Counted from the stretch's first letter, positions 7,564-15,649 are shown. The stretch is DNA of 45,870 nt from Savagea sp. (GCA_030152585.1 JASLJC010000004.1:1-45870), one strand, 5' to 3'. Numbers and translations are program-made. The notes: generated by a model from the letters alone, not told the origin.

Positions 7564-8541
7564 ATGGCAAAGTGGCAAGACTTAGTATTAGAACTATCGG
7601 AAAGTAAAACAATGCATGAAAAAACGCGTAATACTGAGCCGACACTCGGTGCGCAAACGATTATTGCTGGTACGACACGAGATGAAATGATTTTGAAAGC
7701 AAAACGAATGAATGAACGAGGCGAACGGGTGGCGGTCGCTTATTTAGGAGAATTTGTCCATAGCCGTCGTCTCGCACGAACGGCGACGGAAGAATGGTTA
7801 CGTGTCATTGATGATCTCGTCTTACACGACATTGACGGATACATTTCTATTAAACTATCACAACTCGGTCTCGATATTGAAGAAGCATTTTGTTACGGGA
7901 ACGTCGAAGCAATCGTCCAAAAAGCAGCGAAACATAACATTTACGTCAGTTTCGATATGGAAGATTACACTCGTCTCCAAGGTACGTATGATATTTACGA
8001 CATGTTAAAAGAAAAATATAATAATTTATCTGCAGAAGTACAAGCGCATCTTTATCGATCAGAAGACGACATCGTGCGATATGATAACGTTCCATTACGT
8101 ATCGTCAAAGGCTCGTTTGATGAACGCATTGCCGTAGCATTTCAAACAGAAGAAGAAATCATTGAACAATTCCAACGACTCGTTGAACACCGTTTGCAAA
8201 ACGGTCAATATACAATTATCGCAGCACAAGACCGTGAAATCGTCGACTTTGTCAAACAGTATGTCGCCGAACATCATATTGACAAATCGACGTTTGAATT
8301 TCAATTTTTATTCGGCTTAAACGAACAATTACGCGACCATTTACGAAGCCAAGGATATCGTACGTCTGTATTTATACCGTACGGAGAAGATTGGTACGCT
8401 TATTACATGCGTCGCCTTGCTGAACATCCAGAACATTTAAAACTCGTTCAGCGTGAAGTCGTTAACAAAAAAACAATCACCATTGCAAGTGTCATTGCGG
8501 GGGCATTTGCGCTCGGACTTTGGCTCGGTCGTCGAAAATAA
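7564..8541 (+). CDS. Proline dehydrogenase family protein with C-terminal membrane anchor
   Basis: A 325-aa TIM-barrel flavoprotein of the proline dehydrogenase (PutB/FadM) family, which oxidises proline to pyrroline-5-carboxylate. Seen: YISIKLSQLGLDIE, VSFDMEDY, a strand with LRIVKGSFDE, and the closing FLFGLNEQLRDHLRSQGYR followed by VFIPYGEDWYAYYMRRLAE, the proline-binding end of the domain. After the domain comes a positively charged stretch and one hydrophobic helix (TITIASVIAGAFALGLWLG) ending RRK, so it should be anchored at the membrane; this tail is unusual for the family. No pyrroline-5-carboxylate dehydrogenase gene adjoins. The ATG follows GAGGAGG at good spacing. Confidence 0.82.
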   Translation: MAKWQDLVLELSESKTMHEKTRNTEPTLGAQTIIAGTTRDEMILKAKRMNERGERVAVAYLGEFVHSRRLARTATEEWLRVIDDLVLHDIDGYISIKLSQLGLDIEEAFCYGNVEAIVQKAAKHNIYVSFDMEDYTRLQGTYDIYDMLKEKYNNLSAEVQAHLYRSEDDIVRYDNVPLRIVKGSFDERIAVAFQTEEEIIEQFQRLVEHRLQNGQYTIIAAQDREIVDFVKQYVAEHHIDKSTFEFQFLFGLNEQLRDHLRSQGYRTSVFIPYGEDWYAYYMRRLAEHPEHLKLVQREVVNKKTITIASVIAGAFALGLWLGRRK

Positions 8542-8579
8542 GACGTCTGAACACGTAAAGTAAACATGAAACAAGAATA

Positions 8580-8626
8580 AAACCTAGTATCTTTTCACGT
8601 GTAGGTGAATCGATACTAGGTTTTCG
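8580..8626 (+). terminator. Intrinsic terminator after the proline dehydrogenase-like gene
   Basis: A 12-bp stem (8580-8591 with 8612-8623) with a 20-nt loop ends in a broken U-tract. Confidence 0.65.
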
Positions 8627-8707
8627 TTCTGTTCTTTTGGTACTATATGTAGGGACATCTACACAATTCCGTAGGCGTCTACAAAATCAAATGAGGAGAG
8701 ATGATAT

Positions 8708-9169
8708 TTGAAGTTCCGTGCGAAAAAAGACTTAACGTATCGAGTGATAGTAGGGGGATCGGTATTGTTGTTTTTAGGACTATCCATTGGATTGTTTTTT
8801 CCGATTTACGATGAGGCAGGACTCGCTGCAAGCTTAACTTTTTCTTTAGTCTGCGGCATTTTCGCATTCGGCATTTTATGGTTTTGGTACCGAACATTTT
8901 ACGTTATGACTGATGAAGAATTAATTATTTCTGTCGGTCCATTTAAACGGCATATTGAACTCGAAACGATTCGAAAAATCGAAAAAACGAAAACACCAAT
9001 AGCTTCCGCTGCTCTTTCCAAAGAACGTTATTTCTTATACTATGGCGTATACGACTTTACAATGATCGCTCCAGAAAACATAGACGAATTTGTGAAAGCG
9101 ATCAATGAACGAAGGGATGAACCGATTGAGCTATCTAGTCATTGCAAATTTGTTAATGAATCTACTTGA
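8708..9169 (+). CDS. Membrane protein with PH-like (YdbS/YqeB-type) domain
   Basis: The 153-aa protein has two membrane helices (about residues 12-31 and 40-60) followed by YVMTDEELIISVGPFKRHIE and IRKIEKTKTP, the pattern of bacterial PH-like domains on the cytoplasmic face of small membrane proteins. A role in membrane stress or lipid sensing is sometimes proposed; none is shown. It starts with TTG at 8708, chosen because GAGGAGAG lies 8 nt upstream; the ATG at 8701 is in another frame. It converges on the gene at 9230. Confidence 0.72.
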   Translation: MKFRAKKDLTYRVIVGGSVLLFLGLSIGLFFPIYDEAGLAASLTFSLVCGIFAFGILWFWYRTFYVMTDEELIISVGPFKRHIELETIRKIEKTKTPIASAALSKERYFLYYGVYDFTMIAPENIDEFVKAINERRDEPIELSSHCKFVNEST

Positions 9170-9185
9170 TTCCGCAAAACGACAA

Positions 9186-9213
9186 AAAACCACTCCGTTA
9201 AAAAACGGAGTGG
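9186..9213 (-). terminator. Intrinsic terminator after the 9230 gene
   Basis: A 10-bp stem CCACTCCGTT/AACGGAGTGG (9190-9199 with 9204-9213) with a 4-nt loop is followed by U6 on the minus strand. On the plus strand the U-run comes late, so it mainly serves the minus-strand gene. Confidence 0.8.
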
Positions 9214-9229
9214 CCGGGTAGTATTTTTA

Positions 9230-9772
9230 TTAGTTTAAGTAATCGTCACTTACCATATCTTCTTCTACGTTACGTTCCTTTTGGTGTAAAACGTACATAA
9301 ATGGTACTAAAATGGCAAATGCGAAAATCGGTTCATCTTGTTCAATCGAATTACTAAAATGATAAAGCGTACGTTTTTTATCACGTGACGCGCGAATCGT
9401 CGCAACGAGTTGTTCATTACGTTCGATTTCTAATTCATCTTCCCAGTTAATCTCGACAGAAATATGGTCTTCGTTAATCGTTCCTTCAATACGGAATTGA
9501 AACGATTGTTCGCCAACATTGTCTTCGAAGAAATAACGGACCCCTTGGTACTCAAAAATGTACGTCGTCGCCCAAAGACTATGCAAACTATCTTTCATTA
9601 CCCCAATCGTTGCATCGATCCCGTTTGACTTCACACGATAGCGAAAAGCAGTCTGCTCTTCAAAAGTATCTAACGTGCTTCGTTTGACGATTCCTACTTC
9701 TTCATCTTTCCTGTTTAATAATGAATATTGATTCGTTGCTTCAAGCGGATGCTTGATGACAAACTTCTTCAT
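9230..9772 (-). CDS. Uncharacterised protein, possibly tubby/LURP-one-like
   Basis: The 180-aa soluble product is rich in alternating beta-type segments (TTYIFEYQGVRYFFEDNVG, FQFRIEGTINEDHISVEIN) and ends with a hydrophobic segment, AFAILVPFMYVLHQK, and an acidic tail. The succession of strands and the final hydrophobic helix resemble the tubby/LURP-one-like fold, but I do not recognise the family firmly. The ATG follows AAAGGGGTGA at 8 nt. An extended -10 (TGGTATAAT, minus strand, 9800-9808) lies about 30 bp upstream. Confidence 0.7.
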   Translation of the reverse strand: MKKFVIKHPLEATNQYSLLNRKDEEVGIVKRSTLDTFEEQTAFRYRVKSNGIDATIGVMKDSLHSLWATTYIFEYQGVRYFFEDNVGEQSFQFRIEGTINEDHISVEINWEDELEIERNEQLVATIRASRDKKRTLYHFSNSIEQDEPIFAFAILVPFMYVLHQKERNVEEDMVSDDYLN

Positions 9773-9876
9773 TATACATCACCCCTTTACCCTATTTCTA
9801 TTATACCAATATTTGAAGGAGAAGAAACACTATTTTCATTACATTTGTGTAAAAGTAAGAAAAATAGTTTACAAAA

Positions 9877-9890
9877 TGTAACCGCTTACT
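9877..9890. promoter_or_regulatory. Candidate cre (CcpA) site
   Basis: TGTAACCGCTTACT fits the cre consensus TGWAANCGNTNWCA except at the last base. It lies about 70 bp upstream of the -10 of the minus-strand gene 9230-9772 and about 65 bp upstream of the Fur promoter at 9955. Neither position is typical for strong repression, so the site may be fortuitous. Confidence 0.35.
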
Positions 9891-9954
9891 CTATGAAACA
9901 TAAAAAGAATTTGCTGAAAATGTAAAAAAATATAAAAAAAGTTGTGAAATGAAG

Positions 9955-10006
9955 TTGATAAACATTATCAGTCGTGATATATTGTATGTAATGATAATCA
10001 TAATCA
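9955..10006 (+). promoter_or_regulatory. Fur-controlled promoter with two Fur boxes
   Basis: TTGATA (9955-9960) and TATATT (9978-9983) are 17 bp apart. TGATAAACATTATCA (9956-9970) and TGATAATCATAATCA (9992-10006) each differ by one base from the 7-1-7 Fur motif. The boxes start 36 bp apart, almost as in the unit at 7214 (38 bp). Strong iron repression of the following small gene is expected. Confidence 0.82.
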
Positions 10007-10055
10007 ATAAGAAACGTTCATGAATAAATGAAAAAAAGCGAATGGAGGAATGAAC

Positions 10056-10244
10056 ATGTTACGTATAATTGGAATGGCTGTCGTCACAGGTCTTGTGTTA
10101 AGCATTATTTTAGGCGTTGTTACAGGTTCCATCGGAGTACAAGGATTCATCGCAGGAGGGATAGCGATTGCACTTATTGCAGTTCCAACAGCTATCGCAT
10201 TTTTCGTAGAAGTAAAAAATGGACGAGTTCCTCAACATATTTAA
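10056..10244 (+). CDS. Fur-regulated small membrane protein (62 aa), unknown
   Basis: A 62-aa, strongly hydrophobic protein with two predicted membrane helices (MLRIIGMAVVTGLVLSIILG and the segment with GGIAIALIAVPTAIAFFVEV) joined by a glycine-rich turn, and a short polar tail. I do not recognise a family. The start is the ATG at 10056, 6 nt after GGAGGA; an ATG two codons earlier touches the Shine-Dalgarno and is unlikely. It is monocistronic: Fur promoter before it, strong terminator after it. Iron starvation should switch it on. A part in iron uptake or in membrane adaptation to low iron is a guess. Confidence 0.72.
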   Translation: MLRIIGMAVVTGLVLSIILGVVTGSIGVQGFIAGGIAIALIAVPTAIAFFVEVKNGRVPQHI

Positions 10245-10277
10245 TATTATGATCTGTCCAACAGATCTCATCCACAT

Positions 10278-10312
10278 AAAAAGCGTACCGGATATGCCGG
10301 TACGCTTTTTTC
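10278..10312. terminator. Bidirectional intrinsic terminator
   Basis: A 14-bp stem (10278-10291 with 10297-10310) with a 5-nt loop has A- and T-tracts on either side. It serves the 62-aa gene and the converging thi operon. Confidence 0.88.
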
Positions 10313-10323
10313 GTGCACAAATA

Positions 10324-11334
10324 TTAACCGAGTAATCGAGAAAGTAACGTTCGAGCGAGTGTGGCGTCGTCTGTCCCGTGAATTAAAATTCGCCCATCTT
10401 GAAAGAAAACGAAACGATATGGTGAAATCGTTGCGGAAATGACATAGTCGTTGTGGATAAGTTTTTCTGTTTCTCGTCGCAACGTTGCCGCAATTGTGGA
10501 TAAATCAAATTGGCGATCGTGAGGCCAAACGAGCTGAACGGTTTGTTGGCCGCAAAGGGTATGAGCTTTCATTTCTCCTTTTCCGTTTAAGTACGGATAT
10601 TGTTTCCGTTGACACGTCGGACAATCGTCTTTTTTTAAAGACGTGACGCGAATACGGGATTGCGTATCGTTCCATAAGTCGAATGATTGTAAATGTGGAA
10701 GGTTCGATACTCCGCGTACGTATTGCAGTACTTGTGTCACTTGACGTGCTGCGACGGTAATCGTCGTCGGACTAATGACCCCTTCGCTATCACACGTGCC
10801 AGTCGTTGCGGGTAAAATGTCGATTAAGCAATGTAAACACGGCTCATTTCGGTCGATCCCAATCGGATACGTAATCCCGTAACTACCGGTTCCCGCACCC
10901 ATAAAAAATGGGATATTATATTTCCAAGCGACGTCATTAATGAGTAGACGCGTTTCAATATTGTCCGTTGCATCGAGGACGACATCTGCATGTTGAAGAA
11001 GTGTTTCAACATTTTGTGGTGTCACATCGACGACTTTTGCATGAATAACAACATCTCGGTTAATGCGAGAGAGTCGTTTTTTAGCGGCGATTGCTTTTGG
11101 TAATTGTTCAGCGACGTCTCGTTCGTCGTACAATTGTTGACGATGAAGATTAGATAGCTCAATGACATCTCGATCGAGTAACGTAATCGTACCGATTCCT
11201 GCCCGAACGAGCATTTCGCTCGAAGCAGAACCGAGTGCACCAGCACCAACGACGACAGCGTGCGTCTGAGTGAGCGCACGCTGTCCTTTTTCTCCAAACG
11301 GTGTAAACCGCATTTGTCGTTCATAACGATGCAT
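10324..11334 (-). CDS. thiF: ThiF: sulfur-carrier protein adenylyltransferase
   Basis: ThiF adenylates the C-terminal glycine of ThiS so that it can be loaded with sulfur for thiazole formation. The 336-aa E1-like protein has the nucleotide loop VVGAGALGSASSEML (about residues 28-42), LLDRDVIELSNLHRQ, a DATDN motif, and paired zinc cysteines CLHC and CPTC. The C-terminal extension of about 80 residues after CPTC also occurs in MoeB/ThiF proteins of Bacillus. The ATG overlaps the thiG stop by 1 nt (TAATG). It is last in the operon. MoeB-type activity on molybdopterin synthase cannot be ruled out, but the context supports ThiF. Confidence 0.93.
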   Translation of the reverse strand: MHRYERQMRFTPFGEKGQRALTQTHAVVVGAGALGSASSEMLVRAGIGTITLLDRDVIELSNLHRQQLYDERDVAEQLPKAIAAKKRLSRINRDVVIHAKVVDVTPQNVETLLQHADVVLDATDNIETRLLINDVAWKYNIPFFMGAGTGSYGITYPIGIDRNEPCLHCLIDILPATTGTCDSEGVISPTTITVAARQVTQVLQYVRGVSNLPHLQSFDLWNDTQSRIRVTSLKKDDCPTCQRKQYPYLNGKGEMKAHTLCGQQTVQLVWPHDRQFDLSTIAATLRRETEKLIHNDYVISATISPYRFVFFQDGRILIHGTDDATLARTLLSRLLG

Positions 11335-12098
11335 TATCGAATAAGTCCTTCTGTCGGGCTACTTGCGACGGCATAATCTTTCATCGGAATACGCCCTGCT
11401 TCATAGCCGAGTCGCCCTGCTTCAATCGCTAACTTCATCGCCTGTGCCATTTTAACGGGATCATGTGCACCAGATACCGCTGTATTTAAAAGAACGCCAT
11501 CTGCGCCAAGTTCCATCGCATAAGCTGCGTCTTTCGGAGAGCCGATGCCTGCATCGATAATCACCGGAACGTTCGATTGTTCAATAATGAATTGTAAATT
11601 CATCGGGTTTAAAATACCGCGACCGGAACCGATAGGCGATGCACCTGGCATAATAGCATGTGCGCCCATTTCTTCTAGACGACGTGCTAATACGACGTCA
11701 TCGGACGTATAAGGTAACACGATAAACCCTTCTTCTAATAACATTTCAGTAGCACGTAACGTTTCGACCGGATCAGGTAAAAGTGAACGATCATCTCCGA
11801 TAATTTCAACTTTTACCATATCACAAAGACCAGACGCTTTTGCTAATTTAGCAGTACGAACGGCTTCTTCAGCAGTTTTTGCGCCGGCTGTGTTCGGAAG
11901 TAATGTAAATTTCGACGTGTCGAGTTGTTCTAAAAAGTTTGGTTGATCCGGATTGAAGATGTCCATACGACGAACAGCGAACGTTAAAATTTCGGCTTCT
12001 GATACGTCGACCGCTTCTTTTTGGATGTCAAAGTTCGGATATTTTCCTGTTCCTAATAAAAGTCGTGATTGAAACGTTTTGTCTGCAATTTTTAACAT
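11334..12098 (-). CDS. thiG: ThiG: thiazole synthase
   Basis: ThiG condenses deoxyxylulose phosphate, dehydroglycine and the ThiS-borne sulfur to the thiazole of thiamine. The 254-aa TIM-barrel protein shows FQSRLLLGTGKYPNF, FTLLPNTAGAKTAEEAVRTA, the Schiff-base lysine context MVKVEIIGDDRSLLPD, IMPGASPIGSGRG and VIIDAGIGSPKDAAYAMELG, all typical of ThiG. The ATG at 12098 follows GGAGGAGG and lies 4 nt after the thiS stop; the open frame extends 22 codons into thiS, without start signals. Confidence 0.96.
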   Translation of the reverse strand: MLKIADKTFQSRLLLGTGKYPNFDIQKEAVDVSEAEILTFAVRRMDIFNPDQPNFLEQLDTSKFTLLPNTAGAKTAEEAVRTAKLAKASGLCDMVKVEIIGDDRSLLPDPVETLRATEMLLEEGFIVLPYTSDDVVLARRLEEMGAHAIMPGASPIGSGRGILNPMNLQFIIEQSNVPVIIDAGIGSPKDAAYAMELGADGVLLNTAVSGAHDPVKMAQAMKLAIEAGRLGYEAGRIPMKDYAVASSPTEGLIR

Positions 12099-12102
12099 TG
12101 TA

Positions 12103-12303
12103 TTAGCCTCCTCCAACAAAGTGGATAATTTCGATTTTGTCTCGATCGGCAATCGGCGTATCATATTCGTCTTTTTGCAAAATATTTAAATTGTGCTCAA
12201 CGACTAAAATACGTTCCGATAAACCGAGATGATGCAAAAGATCTGAAATTGTCTCAACGCCTGCGGGTACGTCATAAGATTGACCATTAAGTTCAACGTT
12301 CAT
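12103..12303 (-). CDS. thiS: ThiS: sulfur carrier protein
   Basis: A 66-aa ubiquitin-like protein beginning MNVELNGQSYDVPAGVETIS and ending in the obligatory Gly-Gly (FVGGG), which ThiF adenylates. Length and ending fit ThiS exactly. The start is the ATG at 12303 after AAAGGATG; the frame extends 21 codons upstream without a start signal. It lies between tenI and thiG under the TPP riboswitch. Confidence 0.95.
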   Translation of the reverse strand: MNVELNGQSYDVPAGVETISDLLHHLGLSERILVVEHNLNILQKDEYDTPIADRDKIEIIHFVGGG

Positions 12304-12379
12304 CGATTCGCATCCTTTCTTTAAAAAAATAAAGTCTTTTTCATGATGGCAACAAATATCTGACATAATCCATTCACAA

Positions 12380-12994
12380 TCAAACGTCGGTTGTCGTACC
12401 GTTCATCAGTTGATGATGAAATTGTTGCGCTACTTCTCGTGGTGTCGACGTTTGAAAGAAAGGAGATAAAACGGCGATGCCGTCGACTTGTATTTGTCGC
12501 ATTTCATCGATTTGTTCTAATCGAATACCACCGATTGCAACGACCGGAATGTCAACACATTGCACGATGCGACGTAATTCATCCGTTCCTCGCGGCGGTA
12601 AACCTTTTTTTGAAGGCGTCGTATAAACGTGCCCATACAACAAATAATCGGCTCCTTCGCGTTCTGCTTCGAGTGCTTCTTCATAAGAATGGACAGAACG
12701 TCCGATTCGAATAGAAGGATATGCTCGTTTCGCTAAATGAACCGGAATGCTATAGCCCGGTAATTGAACACTGGGAAACTTCATAATGTGCGCAACGTCT
12801 AGTCGATCGTGAACGATACATTTTTCTTTCGGGATGCCGTCTCGTTCAAGTAAGGAAAAAAGAATAAACCATTGTTGAATCGTTTTCGATTTTTCACGTA
12901 AGATGATAAAATCGACGAATGGTTCAATCGCTTGAATGTAAGACGCTAACGTATGTACATCGTACGTATCGTTCGTGACAGCAAACAGTTTCAT
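12380..12994 (-). CDS. tenI: TenI: thiazole tautomerase
   Basis: TenI makes the aromatic thiazole carboxylate from the ThiG product in Bacillus. The 204-aa protein is of the ThiE/TenI fold; IGRSVHSYEEALEAEREGAD, YLLYGHVYTTPSKKG and VVAIGGIRLEQIDEM resemble TenI of B. subtilis more than ThiE, whose pyrophosphate-site residues are replaced. It is the first gene after the riboswitch, and the usual operon member thiO (glycine oxidase) is missing between tenI and thiS. A residual ThiE activity cannot be excluded. Confidence 0.88.
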   Translation of the reverse strand: MKLFAVTNDTYDVHTLASYIQAIEPFVDFIILREKSKTIQQWFILFSLLERDGIPKEKCIVHDRLDVAHIMKFPSVQLPGYSIPVHLAKRAYPSIRIGRSVHSYEEALEAEREGADYLLYGHVYTTPSKKGLPPRGTDELRRIVQCVDIPVVAIGGIRLEQIDEMRQIQVDGIAVLSPFFQTSTPREVAQQFHHQLMNGTTTDV

Positions 12995-13021
12995 CCGAAT
13001 TCTCCTTTACATTTAGGCAAT

Positions 13022-13052
13022 AAAAAAACATTTCCTCATGAATGAGAAAATG
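13022..13052 (-). terminator. Riboswitch-controlled terminator of the thi operon
   Basis: On the minus strand an imperfect stem (CATTTTCTCAT pairing with ATGAGGAAATG) is followed by a run of seven U. It lies about 35 nt after the TPP aptamer and before tenI, the place of an expression platform for transcription attenuation. Confidence 0.78.
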
Positions 13053-13087
13053 CAGAAAAATGCGTACGAACGTACACAAAAAATATC

Positions 13088-13176
13088 CACATTCCCTCCG
13101 CAGGTGCGAGCCTGTTCAGGTAATAAGGGTATCGGAGTTTACTCCTCTCTCAGTCCTTCAATAAGGATTCCCCTAA
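13088..13176 (-). promoter_or_regulatory. TPP riboswitch (THI element)
   Basis: Reading the minus strand, the conserved TPP aptamer parts occur in order: GGGGAATCC, CTGAGA (13148-13153), ATACCCTT, ACCTGA (13116-13121) and GCGGAGGGA (13093-13101). Thiamine pyrophosphate binding should favour the terminator at 13022-13052 and reduce tenI-thiS-thiG-thiF expression. A likely extended -10, TGGTATACT, lies upstream at 13211-13219. Confidence 0.95.
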
Positions 13177-13268
13177 TGGTTTGAAGATTGTTTATCTTTG
13201 ATGCACAATTAGTATACCATGAAAGAAGGAAGAATGAAAAAGTCTCAATAAAAAAGAAAGTGGTGAAG

Positions 13269-14891
13269 ATGATGAGATGGAAAGTAACGTTACTTACTGT
13301 ACTCTTCTTTTGGATGATACCGGTCGTTTCGTTCGCTCAAGCGTATGAAGCAGATGCGTCTATGCTTCATTTACAAACGACAGAAAAAGGAGAGCTGAAC
13401 GTACGTGAACATATTACGTATACATCAAAAGAAGCGGTTGACGGTGTGTTATGGGGATACCCTCAAATCGAAGATGCAGCTTTTCAACAAGTGAAAGCAT
13501 TCGTCGGCAAAAAAGAAGTGCCGATGAAAGTGAGAAAAGATGACCCGTCGTTATTTTATATCGAAGTGCCGATGAAAGAAGGCCAAACGGAAATTGTAGA
13601 AGTGACGTATCAACTCGACGGTTATTTGACGAAGTACGAAGACGGTACACTCGTCCGCTTGCCGTTTACGCCGAAAGAACATACTGTCTTTCAATCGAAT
13701 TCAGTGGCAGTGAAAGTGATTCCACCGAAAGAAACGTCATGGCCGAAAGTGTACGGTAGCGGCGTAGCAGCCAATATAGGTGAAGTAGATAAAGTAGGAA
13801 CGGTGACGTATCAACTCGGACGTCTCGCTCCGACGACAACAGGTGTCGTTGAAGTCGTCTACGACAATGATTTATTTCCTTTAATGAAAACGACAACTGA
13901 AACGATTTTACCTGCACTTGAAAAAATAGTAGAAACAGAGCGCGAACAAGAAGCACAATATGAAGCGAACCGAAAAAAATGGAAAACAGCCAGTTATATC
14001 GGATTACCGATCGGGTTAGCACTTTTACTCTTTTTAATGCGTCAATCCGAACGAAGATCATTTCGTCTTCGTGCTTCACTTGCGCGTGAAATCGAACGAG
14101 AAGATTTTCACATTCCCGATGAAACGATGAGCTTACCCGCAACGATTTATTATTTAAATGGCCGCCGTCTCACAGAGCGTTTTTTGACAGTTAGTTTCCT
14201 CCAGTTGTATCGCCGAGGGTTAATCGTTTCAACAGAAGACGGTTTTTATATGCAGCCGAATAGTACGACGACACGATTTGAGCGAGCACTTCTCGATTAT
14301 TTATTTGCAGGAAAGCAAGACGATGAAACGATGACATTACAAGATGTCGCTCGTCGTCTTCAAATCGAACGAGAAGAGCGACACGTCCGTTCTTTACTTG
14401 CGTCTATGATTGCCGCATTAGAAGAAGAGGAAATGTATGCCCAATTCGCTTCGCCGAACAAAATGATGCGTCGCCTACTTGGCGGGTTGAGTATCGTTTC
14501 ATTACTCGGTATGTTTTTCTTATTTTCTCATTCTCTCTTCTTGTTATCGTTACTTGCACTTTTACTCGGTGCAATTAGCGGTGCGCTCGCTCTATTTTAT
14601 ATGCCGCGCAATGAACAAGGGGAACGTTTCTTTACAGAGTGGATGATTTTATCACGTTACGACGTATCGCAATTACAAAACGAATCGCGATGGAGTACAT
14701 TACCTGAACGTGATCGACTGCGTGCGTTACTTTTCTTATACGGGATGTCAGAAGAAAAGGGATGTACGGAAGGAGAGCTGGAAGAGACGATAAATACGTA
14801 CATTCCATTACCTGTTTCAGAAGTTCATACGTATTGGACGGAAGGTTTGTACGAAATCGCTCAAAAAATGACGAAAAAAAAGCGTGATTGA
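13269..14891 (+). CDS. DUF2207 domain membrane protein
   Basis: About 540 aa. A signal peptide (VTLLTVLFFWMIPVVSFAQA) leads an extracytoplasmic beta-rich domain of about 190 residues of DUF2207 type (for example ITYTSKEAVDGVLWGYPQIE), then a membrane helix (YIGLPIGLALLLFLM), a cytoplasmic winged-helix-like region, and two close membrane helices near residue 400. The function of DUF2207 proteins is unknown. The start is one of two adjacent ATGs (13269 or 13272); the ribosome binding site (AAAGTGGTG) is modest. The open frame extends 27 codons upstream into the thi promoter region. No terminator is seen before purC. Confidence 0.85.
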   Translation: MMRWKVTLLTVLFFWMIPVVSFAQAYEADASMLHLQTTEKGELNVREHITYTSKEAVDGVLWGYPQIEDAAFQQVKAFVGKKEVPMKVRKDDPSLFYIEVPMKEGQTEIVEVTYQLDGYLTKYEDGTLVRLPFTPKEHTVFQSNSVAVKVIPPKETSWPKVYGSGVAANIGEVDKVGTVTYQLGRLAPTTTGVVEVVYDNDLFPLMKTTTETILPALEKIVETEREQEAQYEANRKKWKTASYIGLPIGLALLLFLMRQSERRSFRLRASLAREIEREDFHIPDETMSLPATIYYLNGRRLTERFLTVSFLQLYRRGLIVSTEDGFYMQPNSTTTRFERALLDYLFAGKQDDETMTLQDVARRLQIEREERHVRSLLASMIAALEEEEMYAQFASPNKMMRRLLGGLSIVSLLGMFFLFSHSLFLLSLLALLLGAISGALALFYMPRNEQGERFFTEWMILSRYDVSQLQNESRWSTLPERDRLRALLFLYGMSEEKGCTEGELEETINTYIPLPVSEVHTYWTEGLYEIAQKMTKKKRD

Positions 14892-14956
14892 ACGTGAATC
14901 CGAACGAATAGTATAGTATACTCAACCTATGAAGATAAAAGAAATGAGGAACAGTC

Positions 14957-15637
14957 ATGAAACTATTGTATAAAGGGAAGACGAAAGACGTATATGAGGG
15001 AGCGAACGATACGGTCGTTCTTCAATTTAAAGATGACGTAACAGGAGAAGATGGTGTCTTTGATCCAGGTGCAAATACAGTCGGTTTAACGATTGATGGA
15101 ATGGGACAATCGGGTCTCCGCATGACGACATTTTTCTTTGAAAAACTAGAAGCACTCGGCATCCCGACCCATTTCGTCGCAGCGGATTTAAACGCCGCAC
15201 AAATGACCGTGAAAAAAGCGACGATGTTTGGTGAAGGGTTAGAAGTGATTTGTCGTTACCGTGCAGTCGGAAGCTTCTACCGCCGTTATGGGAAGTATTG
15301 TGAAGAAGGAGACGTATTAGATCGTTTCGTAGAAGTGACGTTAAAAGATGACGATCGAAACGACCCACCCATTTCAAAAGACGCACTCGTTCAACTCAAT
15401 ATTTTAACGAGCGATGAATATGACGTCCTTCACGATTTAACTCAAAAAATTGCAGATGTCGTCAAAGACGAACTCGCTCAAAAAGGGTTCGAGTTGTACG
15501 ATATGAAATTAGAGTTCGGACGTGACCGAGACGGCCGTTTAATGTTAATTGACGAAATATCTGGCGGAAACATGCGTGTATACGAAGGAGATACGTACGT
15601 AGAACCGTTGACGTTAGAACGCCGCTTATTACAATAA
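14957..15637 (+). CDS. purC: SAICAR synthetase, divergent PurC
   Basis: PurC joins CAIR and aspartate in purine synthesis. The 226-aa protein starts LLYKGKTKDVYEG and has VICRYRAVGSFYRRYGKY in place of the common RNxxAGS segment and DMKLEFGRDRDGRLMLIDEI near the end, so the fold and ATP-binding parts are clear. But the motifs FDPGANTVGLTIDGMGQS and EISGGNMRVYEG differ from the B. subtilis pur-operon PurC. It stands alone with its own -10-like box (TATAGTATACT near 14912) and terminator, with no other pur genes. It may be the sole PurC, moved away from the operon, or a paralogue with another substrate. Confidence 0.85.
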   Translation: MKLLYKGKTKDVYEGANDTVVLQFKDDVTGEDGVFDPGANTVGLTIDGMGQSGLRMTTFFFEKLEALGIPTHFVAADLNAAQMTVKKATMFGEGLEVICRYRAVGSFYRRYGKYCEEGDVLDRFVEVTLKDDDRNDPPISKDALVQLNILTSDEYDVLHDLTQKIADVVKDELAQKGFELYDMKLEFGRDRDGRLMLIDEISGGNMRVYEGDTYVEPLTLERRLLQ

Positions 15638-15649
15638 AAGAAAAAACAA

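Noticed and set aside
7361..7585. 74-codon frame on the plus strand
   Set aside because: It runs through the intrinsic terminator at 7437-7482 and has no ribosome binding site; it ends inside the next gene.
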